The notes beneath the pieces were generated by a model. The model ran no database searches. It was not told the origin of the DNA and saw nothing but the letters and a program-made list of their open reading frames with translations. Shown here in pieces: positions 17,801-25,273 of a stretch of 25,954 nt of DNA; the stretch's first letter is position 1, and each line of letters starts with the position of its first letter. The DNA lies in contig JBPOIC010000053.1 of assembly GCA_052034865.1 (NCBI GenBank), positions 1 through 25,954 on the forward strand, read 5' to 3'. The translations under genes and the position numbers were made by a program. This DNA comes from JBPOIC01 sp052034865 (lineage in GTDB: Bacteria > UBA10199 > JADFYH01).

Positions 17801-20800
17801 TCGTGAGGAATTAGAAGGCCGTAAGAGGGGAGATAACTATGTCCCTACCCGCAGCCTGGCTTGTCCGAATGGTGAGATTGAAGTGCTTAAGGCAGACGTT
17901 TTTCCAGGTGATCGTATCATGGCCTGTTCGGATGGATTGAGTGATTCGGTTTCTTCGCTGGAAAGGGGCAGGATTGCTTCAGAAACCATAAATCCATCTC
18001 TTGAATGGCTTGCTCAAGGTATTCGCAGGATGAATGTGGTTGGGCAGTATCAGCATTATTTGGGATTTCCTCAGAACCAGGGGCGGCCCTTTCAATTTGC
18101 AGACTGGGCTGGAAATGGGCGTATCATGGAAGGGGTTGAACTGAAGGATCCGCTCACGAACAGGGACGCCACTCTCTATTATGTAAAGGATTTAAGTGGA
18201 AATGTCGTCGATGTGTATAAGTCGGGCGATAATATCACCGTTGCCTATGAGGAGATTGGTAATCCTATACCTCTTCAAACTTCTCGTACCCCAAACCTTG
18301 GCTTCACACGGCGTGAATTTTTCCGATTTTTATTTCCCTCTGAAGTGGGTCTTGCCTGCCTAATAAATCCCTCACTTTCTTTTTTCTCAAACGCCCTGAG
18401 TGCCGCCCAGGTCCGGATCTCTCAGACCCTAGAACCCCTTCAAACCGCAGGTCTTGCGTGGATTTATGCTACACGTGCAGAAGTCGAGAGAAAAGTTTCA
18501 CGCTGGCAAAGAAAAATCCAACAACGGGCGACGTTCTTTGCAGCCTCGAGCGCTGCGATGTTTTCGGGAATGGGATCCTTTGGAGGAGCTGCATTTTTTG
18601 CACCAGGAACTCGTTCGTCCATTAAAATCAATCCTTATAAAAATGAGAATGGAGTTTGGGAAGTTCCTCCTACCAGAAGCAATGGCCACCCCACTCGAGT
18701 CACGGTGATTGGGCCACGTACTGTGAAGTATCGTCATGACACGCTCATTAAGTCTGGAGTTCACTCGAAATTTATTTCAGATAGTAACTTGCCCAATTTA
18801 AATAGCCGCTGTTTATCCGATTTTGTGGAATTGCACGATGTGACTCCGTTGTCTATTTCACCGCATGCCCCTGTTCAAAGAAAAAGGGATTTTCTCGCAA
18901 ATTACCTGGAGCAAGTGGCACATTCAAAACTTGCAAAAATGAAAGGGAGTGAAGGTTTTATTTCTGAAAGAGAGACAGAGACAGGCTCTGTTTTCATCTC
19001 GAGTGAGCGTGAAGGTTTTAACAACGAGATTCGTGAGCTGCTTGAGAACGATCCCTATTTCCGTTACCGCTTCGAAGTGGTTGAATACGGCTCAGGCCCT
19101 TCCCCTTTGATTCCTTCCAGTGTTTCTTCAGCGCCCACTCAAAACTGGATTCTCTACAAATCCAGACCCTTCATAAAACATGTCATTGGAGAACATTCTC
19201 ATGCGAATTACGAGAGGGTTTCCTTGTATTGGGATCGAGGAATTTCTATGGCGGAGCGTGCTAGCGAGTATGCTTACAAAAATGGCGAGGGCTTGCGTCT
19301 TGAAAGACATGCAGAAGGGTATGGAATCAAAGATCTCAAAGGTGAAAGCCTTTCGATTTTCAAAATTCAGAATCATCAAAAAATCAAAATAGACGCGGTA
19401 AAACCTGGAGAGGTTTTTCTGATTGAGGGGAGAAACCAACCAAAGTTTCTTGCCCGTCTTTCGGCAGATACAGCAACCCTAGAAATGATAAATACGAAGT
19501 ATTGGGGGAGTGATGTTAATGACGCTATTCTAATCTCGCCTGGTGACAGCTCTGAAGCTGTCATGAAAAGTCTGATCACTGCGATTCAAACCCATGGCAC
19601 TCTCGAAGCCGGACTCAGAGAGGTTCATGCGAGGATCGATGCACTCGCCACATCTTCCTCGGCGGGTGTAAGAAAAAATAATGTGGGCTCACGTATCCTG
19701 AATATCTCAGGCCTTAAATTCGGAAGCCCGGAAGCGAATGCCCTTTCCGATTGGCTTTTGCGCGGTAGACTGACGGTCGAAGAATTGAAGGGTGTGGCAG
19801 ACAGGCTCGAAAATTTCACAGCCGCCCTGGTGATCGATCCAACCAGAAATCAGATCGAAATTCGCGAGCTTGATTTAAGCGACTGTCGTTCCATTCTTGA
19901 AGACAACACCTCAACTCATATTCGTGGCGAAAACAGCGAGCCTATCCATGAAAAGAAGGCGCCTGCTCATGGTGGAGAATTCGCTGCGGCCTCTTCCAGG
20001 GGAGTTGAGAAAAGTTTTCAGGAAGACGGCATGATTCGTAGTGTCGATTGCTATGGAAACCCGTTTGTGTATGTCGTGGACGAAATTGGCAGCTTATCCG
20101 AAAACGGAAAGTCAGGTCAGATAGCCGCTTTAGTGTTTGCCCGAGAGATGAAGGTTCATGGGAATTTTCAGATTGCCTATGAGCGCGCGGGGCAGGTCAT
20201 GAGTCAAAAGACGGAAGGGGATTGTGCGGCCCTTGCTTACCGGATTATTCCAAAATCTAATGAGCCCGGAAAATATACCCTGGAGGTAATTTACCAGGGG
20301 GATGTTTCGTTAACAATAAGAAAGGCAGATGGAAGTCTTTATAAGACCCTTGAGCATTACGCGGCCTATCCACACCAGGGTAGAATGACAGAACAGGTTG
20401 ATTCGACAATTGTGGAGTTTGATCCGAGGCCCGAGCTGGAAGCCCGGCTTGATCCTGAGAATCGCAGAATGACAAAAAGTTTAAGATCTCTTGAGGGTGT
20501 GGATCCATTGGAATTTTCGCTGGAGGATGGAGATGTCATTATTGTGACCACCGATGGAGTGAGTGATTCAATGTCGACGGGTGCAAGAGCCAGGGTTGCC
20601 TGGGAAGCTACAGATGCCCTCCGGGCTGCAATAGCCCTGGTTCAAAAGGCCTTGTTCCAGATGGGAAAGGCTCTGGATGCTTGGAAAATGGGGGGCGAGA
20701 ATGTGGTAATTAGTTTCGAGATGGATGGAGTGGGCTATCACCTCCGAGCGGAAAAAAGATTTGGTTCTTATTCTCAAACTCAAAGCACTCTTTTTGTTTT

Positions 20801-23330
20801 ATATAGGGTGGATAGTCCGGGAGAGGCCATCGGCCAGTTTAAACTGGATGATAATATCCTCGCTACTGTCGAGATTGTCGGAGCAAAAAAATCCGTTGCT
20901 TCAAAACCTCCTTCAGATCCACCTACACCACCTGCATCTCATATACCTCCACTCAAAACGCTTCAGCCCCCCATTGCCATCGCCCCTTTCCCGGGAGATT
21001 ATCCTTATCGTCGAGAGCCCGATGGATCTTATGGGTTTCCAAAAGACTCTACTCAAGTGAATGTGGTAGGACCTGTGAATGCAATGGATCAGCTGAACCA
21101 GTATGCCCTGGGGATTAATCATCATGTAAGGCCCACTACCTTTAAAAGGTATCTTGGGGATAAAGCTCGTTACGTTCAGGTTTTTTATCCGGATCTTCCT
21201 TCCCAAACAGATCCTGTCGCACGTCTAAAATCAATAAAAGCTAACCTCGAATCTGCCCCACACGGCACGCTTTCTGAAGAGGCCGGAAGTTCTGTTTATA
21301 TCTGTTTTGATAAACCCGAACTGAGGGCCGAGTATGAAGAAGTGCTTAAGACGGATCCTTACTACCGTGAAGAATTCGAAATTCTCGATTCGGGACAAGG
21401 CGAGAAGCCTCCCATTGCCTTGCCACCATCCAGTAAAGATCCACTCAGCTCCCGACCATTTGGCTGGCTTCTTTACCGAAGAAAAAAACAAACCGTGACT
21501 CCAACAGGGGCTCACACCTCACCTTTAAAAACGTCCACCCTTCACTGGGAAAAAAATGCGCAGGGCCATGAAATCGCCGAATATGGTTTTCATCCCGAGC
21601 TGGGGATTCTTCTGGAGAAGACGTCAGAGGGTTTGAAAGTCAGTCGAAATCGTTCTGGCATGAGTCTCTGGAAAGAAGACTTAAACTCCAGCGTGGGAGG
21701 GGATTTGTCCCTCAAGGCCGGTCAGTCCTTTGTTGTAAGTGGAGAGGTTACTCCTCCTGGAGGGAACAATGTTAGAAATCCCAAACAATCGAGGACATAT
21801 CTTGTGCGTGTTTGTGAAGATGGTCAGTCACTGGAAGTGGTGAACTGGGATCTTTCAGTGACAAATGGAATCATGGAAAAACTCGCCCAGGATCCTACAG
21901 ATCCTTTCGATTTCATGAATGTGAAAGACCGGCCGGCCCTGACAGTCTTGCAGCGTGGGTTGCTTGAAGAAATCACCCGCCACGATGGACGTGTGGGGCT
22001 CACCCGTTTGATTGAAAACCTCGATGCCCTGATCGAAGACAGAAAGAGTGAAGATCCCAACAAGGCTGGAAAAATTTCTCAAATCATTTCGTGGTGTGGG
22101 ATTAAGCCCGAAGAAGCCGAGTTCGGGGCGGCGCTTGCGGCCCTGCTCAGAGACAAACATACCCCATCAGACCTCGCAGCCCGGCTGGATGGGGTCAGCA
22201 CCTTCAATTTAGGAATTCGATTCACAGATTTTCGAGGAGAGTGGTTTGAGGTTCCTTACGAGGAATTTGGAGCCATTGAGGGGGCTAATCTGATGGATAT
22301 GATGAGGAGTGGACGTTTTTCTGAAACTGTCGTGCCAGAACATGGGGGCTCTTTTGGAGCAATGTCAGATTCGGGTCCATACGATTACAATGAAGACTGG
22401 GTTTTAAGGGGAAGGACTTCAAAAGGAGTTTTTGTGATTGTTCTGGATGAGATTGGAGGAGGAACGAAAGATCGAATCCATGGTGAAGCTAGCAGGATGG
22501 GTGGACTGGCAATGTATCGTGAAATGATGAACCACGAGGATCTCTCCCTGGCGGCCACGAGAGCCAGCCGGGTGCTTGATATGAACGTTCCTGCAGGCAC
22601 CGATACGACGATGGTTGCTTATTACCTAACTCCGGTGAAAGGAGCCTCAGGAAGCTACAAACTTTCAATTGTATATGCAGGAGATTCAGGGCTCGTGGTT
22701 GGTGAAAAAGAAAATGATACTCCATGGGTTACCATGGATCATGGTAATGACAGCTTTGCTAATGATTACGTAAATGTTGCCAAACTAGATGACAAAAGAG
22801 AGCTTCGTGCGCGTAGAGATCCCAATAATCATAGCATAAAATATTCCCTTCGAAACTTGCCTCCCAATTCTCATGCCCATACTCTTTATGTTAAAGCAGG
22901 GGCAGTCATTGTAATATCAACCGATGGATTAAAAGATTCGATGGGTTCGCGCGAGCAGATAAGTAGGGCAAGGCAATTTGAAAATGCTATCGAGGCAATG
23001 GATGGGATTAGCGCTGAAGGGCTGGAGCGGATGGAGCGAGCAAGTAGTTGTTACGGTAAAGTGATGGAGCCGGGCAGTACCACTGATGTGTATGATTTTG
23101 AATATTTAAATGAAAAAGGATTTAAACTTAAATATCAAATTAAACGAGCAATACATACGATCGAAGATCACAGTAAACCTCAACTGAACGGGCAATGGCA
23201 GACTCGTGAGACTGGGGTCTATGAGGTTTATAATCATAAAGGAGAATTGGTTGATGTTTATAAGATAGCCGATAACATTACCGTCGCTGTCGAATTCATT
23301 GGCCCAGGTCCTGTTTCCACTTCTCCCTAA
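11871..23330 (+). CDS. Giant protein (3,819 aa) with three PPM/PP2C-like phosphatase modules
   Basis: No signal peptide is visible. Residues 1-60 are Ser/Gly-rich; about 60-1100 are helical, Leu/Glu/Gln-rich, with TPR-like helices around 856-925. Hydrophobic or Ala/Gly-rich helices lie near 1104-1140, 1199-1249 and 1667-1723, the last including a likely transmembrane helix (GAVIFALGTGISILFSV). A polar linker lies at about 1602-1640. Three PPM-type phosphatase-like modules follow (about 1828-2129, 2700-3001 and 3491-3810), with Asp/Glu metal-ligand positions kept in each. Between them two other module types occur twice each. Two more hydrophobic stretches are near 2153-2180 and 2221-2247. A plausible role is a membrane-associated signalling or scaffold protein acting on phosphoproteins, but substrate and function are unknown. 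The start is uncertain: neither the ATG at 11871 nor that at 11907 has a Shine-Dalgarno sequence. The frame stays open for 11.4 kb, so it is a real gene. Confidence 0.9.
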   Translation: MFGPRFANDSAHMSISRFSSGSSPKSGEDRPLSTFGDGVFSLTSEDPKKDSGSTGSRTSEKTTFETGKPQKLLEGPTPFLPRNVFRYLESFPQFHPDSSDPADAWARSIEQDLQEAQAALVQLEKLSDPLKKKRLASEILTFLSHTSDRLKKESPLEKLILKKFEPDPKNERALRSIQNWKISRQLLADKIGLRAQHHLIAKQALKNEEEIAARKNAGFLKEVRHQFDQAYNLLQTLPAGVEERENIFEEMKNLIRYLPLAEKTSADSIDDLLRLYHYYQALSRSRSLFGEKIEDHQTAVRQALQSLRQAQQELREKVSNAQTPDDQKISAARLILRVHAELQDTALPSTTLKDRVFGLLENTAPATTDLQLSDIQILWDLFNSSEKTIDPKLRLEISCALFSDLIKLRDKTSSSSDAAFESHRRILETARDLSLQILRMLHPGDEKIPDSERVLFDEILEKKNIRLLPFVQPNALEKYTKQFDKIEMSIQAAQSGSASSRVHLLTEALAEAAELGTEIQTQTLLRTLRDLLKNPNFSISDEERVRTWVKVSGLSKSLASSDQALIAQTVRQEIRSIESRLSKLHQGSLEAVRLRISLREFYLAEPGEEAAHKAKALEDKLTHLRQTLREENGSTPDAARAESHQAVFEISQTLIDGALASEKDDAEARVKLLRDLVRDFREVKNDQLQKPIDRAGGFDETLKITHQALLLEKLLSADKALQVEKLLRKDLREMEEVLSHQIKFQLEKNPVASSQVSLALTRRLHQAFEKKDVAWIQGMSQATLAKTADLSHQAYALIQPFEAEDFKPSVTDLENSQQAARIFIELGIEDGLKRAVRPLEILGAHEKIPAQERVSLLVNASRLLQAGGLTAEANRLLQQLEKLPLPRMAELCLGIQKMNQGEVAAAEKIFAALVEDEVAQGYLAGIRETRKHLRVAQPIVAFKAWLSDHQAKYYTQQEGWLDGILGESEAGLLRFKQEGTELARQMEEWMTHGGISFAQALQRALEKVSSRPHLWKMLLDFKQQQPDLIHRLSNPDLSDESFAHEIYHFAHRLAFRDGYFQAATQVAQLISNHDSLKKKAASLLQDKIPSEQKIAVILTSLRNATVILAETRADALKGLATMVFQMGVGRIAAVAAEAIWATRAANSARLALRTVSSARTADRVVRASGWAIKSGAEALGFTLAEHHFDFASMGDREFWKKWAGMMVTFGMGHATGMRAAGKGAITQWMAGWGSFLAADYVNEYITGFKEKTHEELWTRVIHAITGDASMRLAGAILNKATFGALHHVEHRIQKIYTENLFASVLKSRGFAFERDLKGNLTDVGTQRVVDHLVQKFSEGATQHGFDLVSHVEQVEHLYEGITADAISQSFDRITSVLHSESSLSHAAVTVWMMRRVEMAASHSQKIEAVSLAGIKTTHQLNKEFRQVLKGLDSLLQMAGNLSPAHADKWLIEILFSGKSHLEINELSGHFNEVHGLLARLGKSLQEKLPFQLLRVLLNGEMNAQEILQALHTLAEKVPQLSAELKNALALDGQELAALTEQLLLTATALATESGDLTSLPLLLNKLTHEQIFEINRRREMQAVLEKAEREKTEALSRVQSTSPREQAQGDSVPFLSEENPPASTKPEATVRGANAETALAMDLHSQITDFNSSARTVGERMVRGLGVLTSAVSAFGVCAQMAFAKAAQEVNVNRAHLFEDIQANPGAVIFALGTGISILFSVRYLHQTNQAYRRVEVGIAETKLMDAMGIEKDDPDWPAYSRWIQKQSSDLKSLGLAIRKIQACEAGLRIEKGVARLVDVPHYEAIIEDNINTEIRSGSIGDVSSPVHDGTFEAHSDQGRGYSHNEDAVARGRDAFENAWTIVLDEMGACSKNGRASKLAVQAFAREMAMHGDLKKAFERAGKAMKAKFGNADCAGVAYRLVPKEDLSGFEMELVYLGDPGFNLLRKDGSVLSIREHARSRNSNLKSELVFVDEAYDREELEGRKRGDNYVPTRSLACPNGEIEVLKADVFPGDRIMACSDGLSDSVSSLERGRIASETINPSLEWLAQGIRRMNVVGQYQHYLGFPQNQGRPFQFADWAGNGRIMEGVELKDPLTNRDATLYYVKDLSGNVVDVYKSGDNITVAYEEIGNPIPLQTSRTPNLGFTRREFFRFLFPSEVGLACLINPSLSFFSNALSAAQVRISQTLEPLQTAGLAWIYATRAEVERKVSRWQRKIQQRATFFAASSAAMFSGMGSFGGAAFFAPGTRSSIKINPYKNENGVWEVPPTRSNGHPTRVTVIGPRTVKYRHDTLIKSGVHSKFISDSNLPNLNSRCLSDFVELHDVTPLSISPHAPVQRKRDFLANYLEQVAHSKLAKMKGSEGFISERETETGSVFISSEREGFNNEIRELLENDPYFRYRFEVVEYGSGPSPLIPSSVSSAPTQNWILYKSRPFIKHVIGEHSHANYERVSLYWDRGISMAERASEYAYKNGEGLRLERHAEGYGIKDLKGESLSIFKIQNHQKIKIDAVKPGEVFLIEGRNQPKFLARLSADTATLEMINTKYWGSDVNDAILISPGDSSEAVMKSLITAIQTHGTLEAGLREVHARIDALATSSSAGVRKNNVGSRILNISGLKFGSPEANALSDWLLRGRLTVEELKGVADRLENFTAALVIDPTRNQIEIRELDLSDCRSILEDNTSTHIRGENSEPIHEKKAPAHGGEFAAASSRGVEKSFQEDGMIRSVDCYGNPFVYVVDEIGSLSENGKSGQIAALVFAREMKVHGNFQIAYERAGQVMSQKTEGDCAALAYRIIPKSNEPGKYTLEVIYQGDVSLTIRKADGSLYKTLEHYAAYPHQGRMTEQVDSTIVEFDPRPELEARLDPENRRMTKSLRSLEGVDPLEFSLEDGDVIIVTTDGVSDSMSTGARARVAWEATDALRAAIALVQKALFQMGKALDAWKMGGENVVISFEMDGVGYHLRAEKRFGSYSQTQSTLFVLYRVDSPGEAIGQFKLDDNILATVEIVGAKKSVASKPPSDPPTPPASHIPPLKTLQPPIAIAPFPGDYPYRREPDGSYGFPKDSTQVNVVGPVNAMDQLNQYALGINHHVRPTTFKRYLGDKARYVQVFYPDLPSQTDPVARLKSIKANLESAPHGTLSEEAGSSVYICFDKPELRAEYEEVLKTDPYYREEFEILDSGQGEKPPIALPPSSKDPLSSRPFGWLLYRRKKQTVTPTGAHTSPLKTSTLHWEKNAQGHEIAEYGFHPELGILLEKTSEGLKVSRNRSGMSLWKEDLNSSVGGDLSLKAGQSFVVSGEVTPPGGNNVRNPKQSRTYLVRVCEDGQSLEVVNWDLSVTNGIMEKLAQDPTDPFDFMNVKDRPALTVLQRGLLEEITRHDGRVGLTRLIENLDALIEDRKSEDPNKAGKISQIISWCGIKPEEAEFGAALAALLRDKHTPSDLAARLDGVSTFNLGIRFTDFRGEWFEVPYEEFGAIEGANLMDMMRSGRFSETVVPEHGGSFGAMSDSGPYDYNEDWVLRGRTSKGVFVIVLDEIGGGTKDRIHGEASRMGGLAMYREMMNHEDLSLAATRASRVLDMNVPAGTDTTMVAYYLTPVKGASGSYKLSIVYAGDSGLVVGEKENDTPWVTMDHGNDSFANDYVNVAKLDDKRELRARRDPNNHSIKYSLRNLPPNSHAHTLYVKAGAVIVISTDGLKDSMGSREQISRARQFENAIEAMDGISAEGLERMERASSCYGKVMEPGSTTDVYDFEYLNEKGFKLKYQIKRAIHTIEDHSKPQLNGQWQTRETGVYEVYNHKGELVDVYKIADNITVAVEFIGPGPVSTSP
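17352..18260 (+). repeat. PPM/PP2C-like module 1 of the giant protein
   Basis: Motifs in order: HSDQG.., NEDA (E1846, D1847), VLDEMG (D1865), YLGDPG (D1939), CSDGLSD (D2021) and GDNITVAYE (D2120, N2121). These correspond to the acidic metal-binding motifs of PPM phosphatases. D2021 and D2120 are 99 residues apart, longer than in usual bacterial PPM domains. Confidence 0.8.
18625..19173 (+). repeat. Unit A, copy 1 (unrecognised domain)
   Basis: About 183 residues (2252-2434) starting NPYKNENGVW and ending WILYKSRP. It shares with copy 2 (20994-21483) a (V)xV(I/V)GP near the start, SVFI/SVYI, ENDPYFR/KTDPYYR and the terminal W(I/L)LY(K/R), in the same order. I do not recognise the fold. Confidence 0.65.
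19221..19839 (+). repeat. Unit B, copy 1 (beta-rich then helical segment)
   Basis: It begins LYWDRG, followed by a beta-rich stretch (GLRLERHAEGYGIKD, then KPGEVFLIEGR) and about 100 helical residues leading into PPM module 2. The order and several positions match copy 2 (21534-22212): W near the start, EY, LE..(S/A)EG, and (K)(P/A)G(E/Q).F(L/V)(I/V).G. Confidence 0.55.
19968..20875 (+). repeat. PPM/PP2C-like module 2 of the giant protein
   Basis: Motifs: HGGEFAAASS, QEDG (E2718, D2719), VVDEIG (D2737), YQGDVS (D2811), TTDGVSD (D2895) and LDDNILATVE (D2994, N2995). The first motif lacks the Asn seen in modules 1 and 3, but the Glu-Asp pair is kept. D2895 and D2994 are 99 residues apart, exactly as in module 1. 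Confidence 0.8.
20994..21483 (+). repeat. Unit A, copy 2 (unrecognised domain)
   Basis: About 163 residues (3042-3204) starting YPYRREPDG and ending WLLYRR. It follows PPM module 2 exactly as copy 1 follows module 1, after a Pro-rich linker (about residues 3005-3040). Confidence 0.65.
21534..22212 (+). repeat. Unit B, copy 2 (beta-rich then helical segment)
   Basis: It begins LHWEKNAQG, has GILLEKTSEGLKVSRN and LKAGQSFVVSGE, then a helical region ending just before PPM module 3. The beta-rich part superficially recalls an FHA domain (a GLKVSRNRSG stretch), but the Gly-Arg and Ser-x-x-His signature is absent. Confidence 0.55.
22341..23327 (+). repeat. PPM/PP2C-like module 3 of the giant protein
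   Basis: Motifs: HGGSFGAMSDSG, NEDW (E3508, D3509), VLDEIGGG (D3526), YAGDSG (D3605), STDGLKD (D3685) and IADNITVAVEF (D3801, N3802). This copy is closest to the standard PPM motifs (GDS and GG are kept). The last two Asp are 116 residues apart. The module ends 11 residues before the stop. Confidence 0.82.
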
Positions 23331-23360
23331 AATCATAAGAGAATTAATCCCTCTCCCCGC

Positions 23361-23388
23361 TTGACCCTTTTCAAACTCCCGCTATATA
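23361..23388 (+). promoter_or_regulatory. Promoter of the ABC-F gene (TTGACC-N16-TATATA)
   Basis: TTGACC at 23361-23366 and TATATA at 23383-23388 make a near-consensus sigma-70 promoter. The -10 ends 10 bases before the ATG at 23399, so transcription should begin within about 5 bases of the start codon. No Shine-Dalgarno could fit; a leaderless transcript is predicted. Confidence 0.6.
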
Positions 23389-23398
23389 CGCGAGCCCC

Positions 23399-25273
23399 AT
23401 GTTACGTATCCAAAACCTTGAAAAATCCTATGGCTCCCAGGTGCTTTTCGAAGATGCCTCCTTGCAAATGACGGCGGGCGAACGCCTGGGGCTAATTGGC
23501 CGAAATGGCCATGGCAAATCCACATTGTTTCGTCTCATCCTCGGGGAAGAAAGACCTGACGAAGGATCAATTATCTTTCCACGCAATTACCGCATCGGTC
23601 ATCTCGCCCAACACCTGCACTTTACCAAACCGACCGTGCTCGAAGAAGGCTGCCTGGGACTTTTGCCCGAAGAAGAACACGATCATTACAAAGTCGAAGA
23701 AATTCTCTTCGGCCTTGGATTTACGCAGGAAGACATGGATCGTCCGCCCGAGCTTTTTTCGGGCGGATATCAAATCCGCTTAAACCTCGCAAAAGTACTC
23801 GTCTCACATCCCAACCTTTTACTCCTCGACGAACCTACCAACTATCTCGATATCGTTTCCATTCGCTGGATTATCTCGTTTTTAAAATCCTGGAAGGATG
23901 AGTTGATCGTCATTTCCCACGATCGGGATTTTATGGATCAGATCACGACGCACACGGCGCTCATCCACCGGCAGAAAATCAGAAAAGTGCAGGGAGGGAC
24001 GGAAAAGCTTTATCAGCAAATCGCACAGGAAGAAGAAGTTTACGAAAAAACCCGTGTGAATGAAGAAAAGCAACGTAAGCAGATCGAGGCCTTCGTCAAT
24101 CGCTTCCGTGCTCAGGCCACTAAGGCAGCCGCTGTTCAGTCGCGGGTGAAGATGCTTGAGAAAATGCCATCCAAGGAAAAACTTTCCCGCATTGCCGATT
24201 TGGATTTTGCATTTCACTATTCTCCGTTCGAGGCCAAAACGATTATGGAGGCTCGTGATCTTTCGTTTGGCTATAAACCGGAAGACGCCCCTCTCATTCG
24301 CGACTTCAGTCTGACCATTCAGGCCAAAGACCGGATCGCCATCATCGGAAAAAATGGAAAAGGAAAATCCACCTTGCTTAATTTGATGGCCAGCGAACTG
24401 ACGCCAGGGCAGGGTGAGATCAAAACCCATCCCAACTTAAAGCTGGGATATTTTGGACAAACCAATATCCAGCGCTTAAATCCAAAATCCACTCCCGAAG
24501 AAGAAATCATGAGTGCGAACTCCGATCTCTCGCGCACCGCCGCACGCACGATCTGTGGCATCATGATGTTTAGCGGAGATCAGGCTGAAAAAAAGGTTGA
24601 GGTTTTATCTGGAGGTGAGAAAAGTCGCGTTCTTTTGGGAAAGATTCTTGCAACTCCCGCGAATCTTCTTTTTTTGGATGAACCCACCAACCATCTGGAT
24701 ATGCAATCGATCGAGGCCCTGGTGGAGAGTATTGAAGATTTTGATGGGGCAGTGGTGATCGTCACACATAGTGAGATGATTTTAAAACGCCTGGCGACCA
24801 AGCTCGTCCTTTTTCAGCATGGGAATGCCGAGATCTTTGATGGGAGCTACGAGGATTTCCTCGAAAGGGTGGGATGGGAAGAAGAAGGTCCTCCCAAAAA
24901 GAAGGCCCCCAAAAAAGAATCGATCGTTGAGGCGGAAAAAAACAGATCACCCAACGAGAATAAAAATGACGTGCGAAAAAAGCGCGCTCAATTTATTGCC
25001 GATCGTTCTAAAGAATTAAATCCACTTAAAAATCAGATCACTCAGCTTGAAAATCTCATCGTTTCACTCGAAAAAATTTTGGCAGATACCAACAACGCCT
25101 TGCTAGAGGCCTCGCAGTACAATCAGATCGATCAGTACGTGAAGCATTCCAGGCAGGTCAAAGAAACCCAAAAGAAAATCGATGACACCTTCGATGAACT
25201 TGAAAAGACCATGCGCCGACACGATGAAAGAAATCGCCATTACGAAGATCAACTGAAGGAAATGGGGGAGTAG
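23399..25273 (+). CDS. ABC-F family ATPase, YheS-like
   Basis: A 624-residue soluble protein with two ABC ATPase domains and no membrane segment, the ABC-F plan; members bind the ribosome near the E site and affect translation. Domain 1: Walker A GRNGHGKST (about 34-42), signature FSGGYQIRLNLAKVL, Walker B LLLLDEPTNYLD and ISHDRDF. The inter-domain linker has the FVNRFRAQATKAAAVQSRVKMLEKM-type helix pair, here a short arm. Domain 2: GKNGKGKST, LSGGEKSR, LLFLDEPTNHLD and VTHSEM, where relatives usually have SHDR. A Lys-rich linker and a C-terminal coiled coil (about 535-620) follow. The FSGG signature, the linker and the C-terminal coiled coil resemble E. coli YheS more than Uup or EttA. It is preceded by its own promoter 68 bp after the giant gene. 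No resistance role is implied by the sequence. Confidence 0.93.
   Translation: MLRIQNLEKSYGSQVLFEDASLQMTAGERLGLIGRNGHGKSTLFRLILGEERPDEGSIIFPRNYRIGHLAQHLHFTKPTVLEEGCLGLLPEEEHDHYKVEEILFGLGFTQEDMDRPPELFSGGYQIRLNLAKVLVSHPNLLLLDEPTNYLDIVSIRWIISFLKSWKDELIVISHDRDFMDQITTHTALIHRQKIRKVQGGTEKLYQQIAQEEEVYEKTRVNEEKQRKQIEAFVNRFRAQATKAAAVQSRVKMLEKMPSKEKLSRIADLDFAFHYSPFEAKTIMEARDLSFGYKPEDAPLIRDFSLTIQAKDRIAIIGKNGKGKSTLLNLMASELTPGQGEIKTHPNLKLGYFGQTNIQRLNPKSTPEEEIMSANSDLSRTAARTICGIMMFSGDQAEKKVEVLSGGEKSRVLLGKILATPANLLFLDEPTNHLDMQSIEALVESIEDFDGAVVIVTHSEMILKRLATKLVLFQHGNAEIFDGSYEDFLERVGWEEEGPPKKKAPKKESIVEAEKNRSPNENKNDVRKKRAQFIADRSKELNPLKNQITQLENLIVSLEKILADTNNALLEASQYNQIDQYVKHSRQVKETQKKIDDTFDELEKTMRRHDERNRHYEDQLKEMGE

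Noticed and set aside
21534..21760. FHA domain in unit B
   Set aside because: The beta-rich stretch resembles FHA only loosely; the conserved Gly-Arg and Ser-x-x-His residues are missing.
23882..24430. 182-codon minus-strand frame
   Set aside because: Antisense to the ABC-F gene, which has all ATPase motifs in its own frame.
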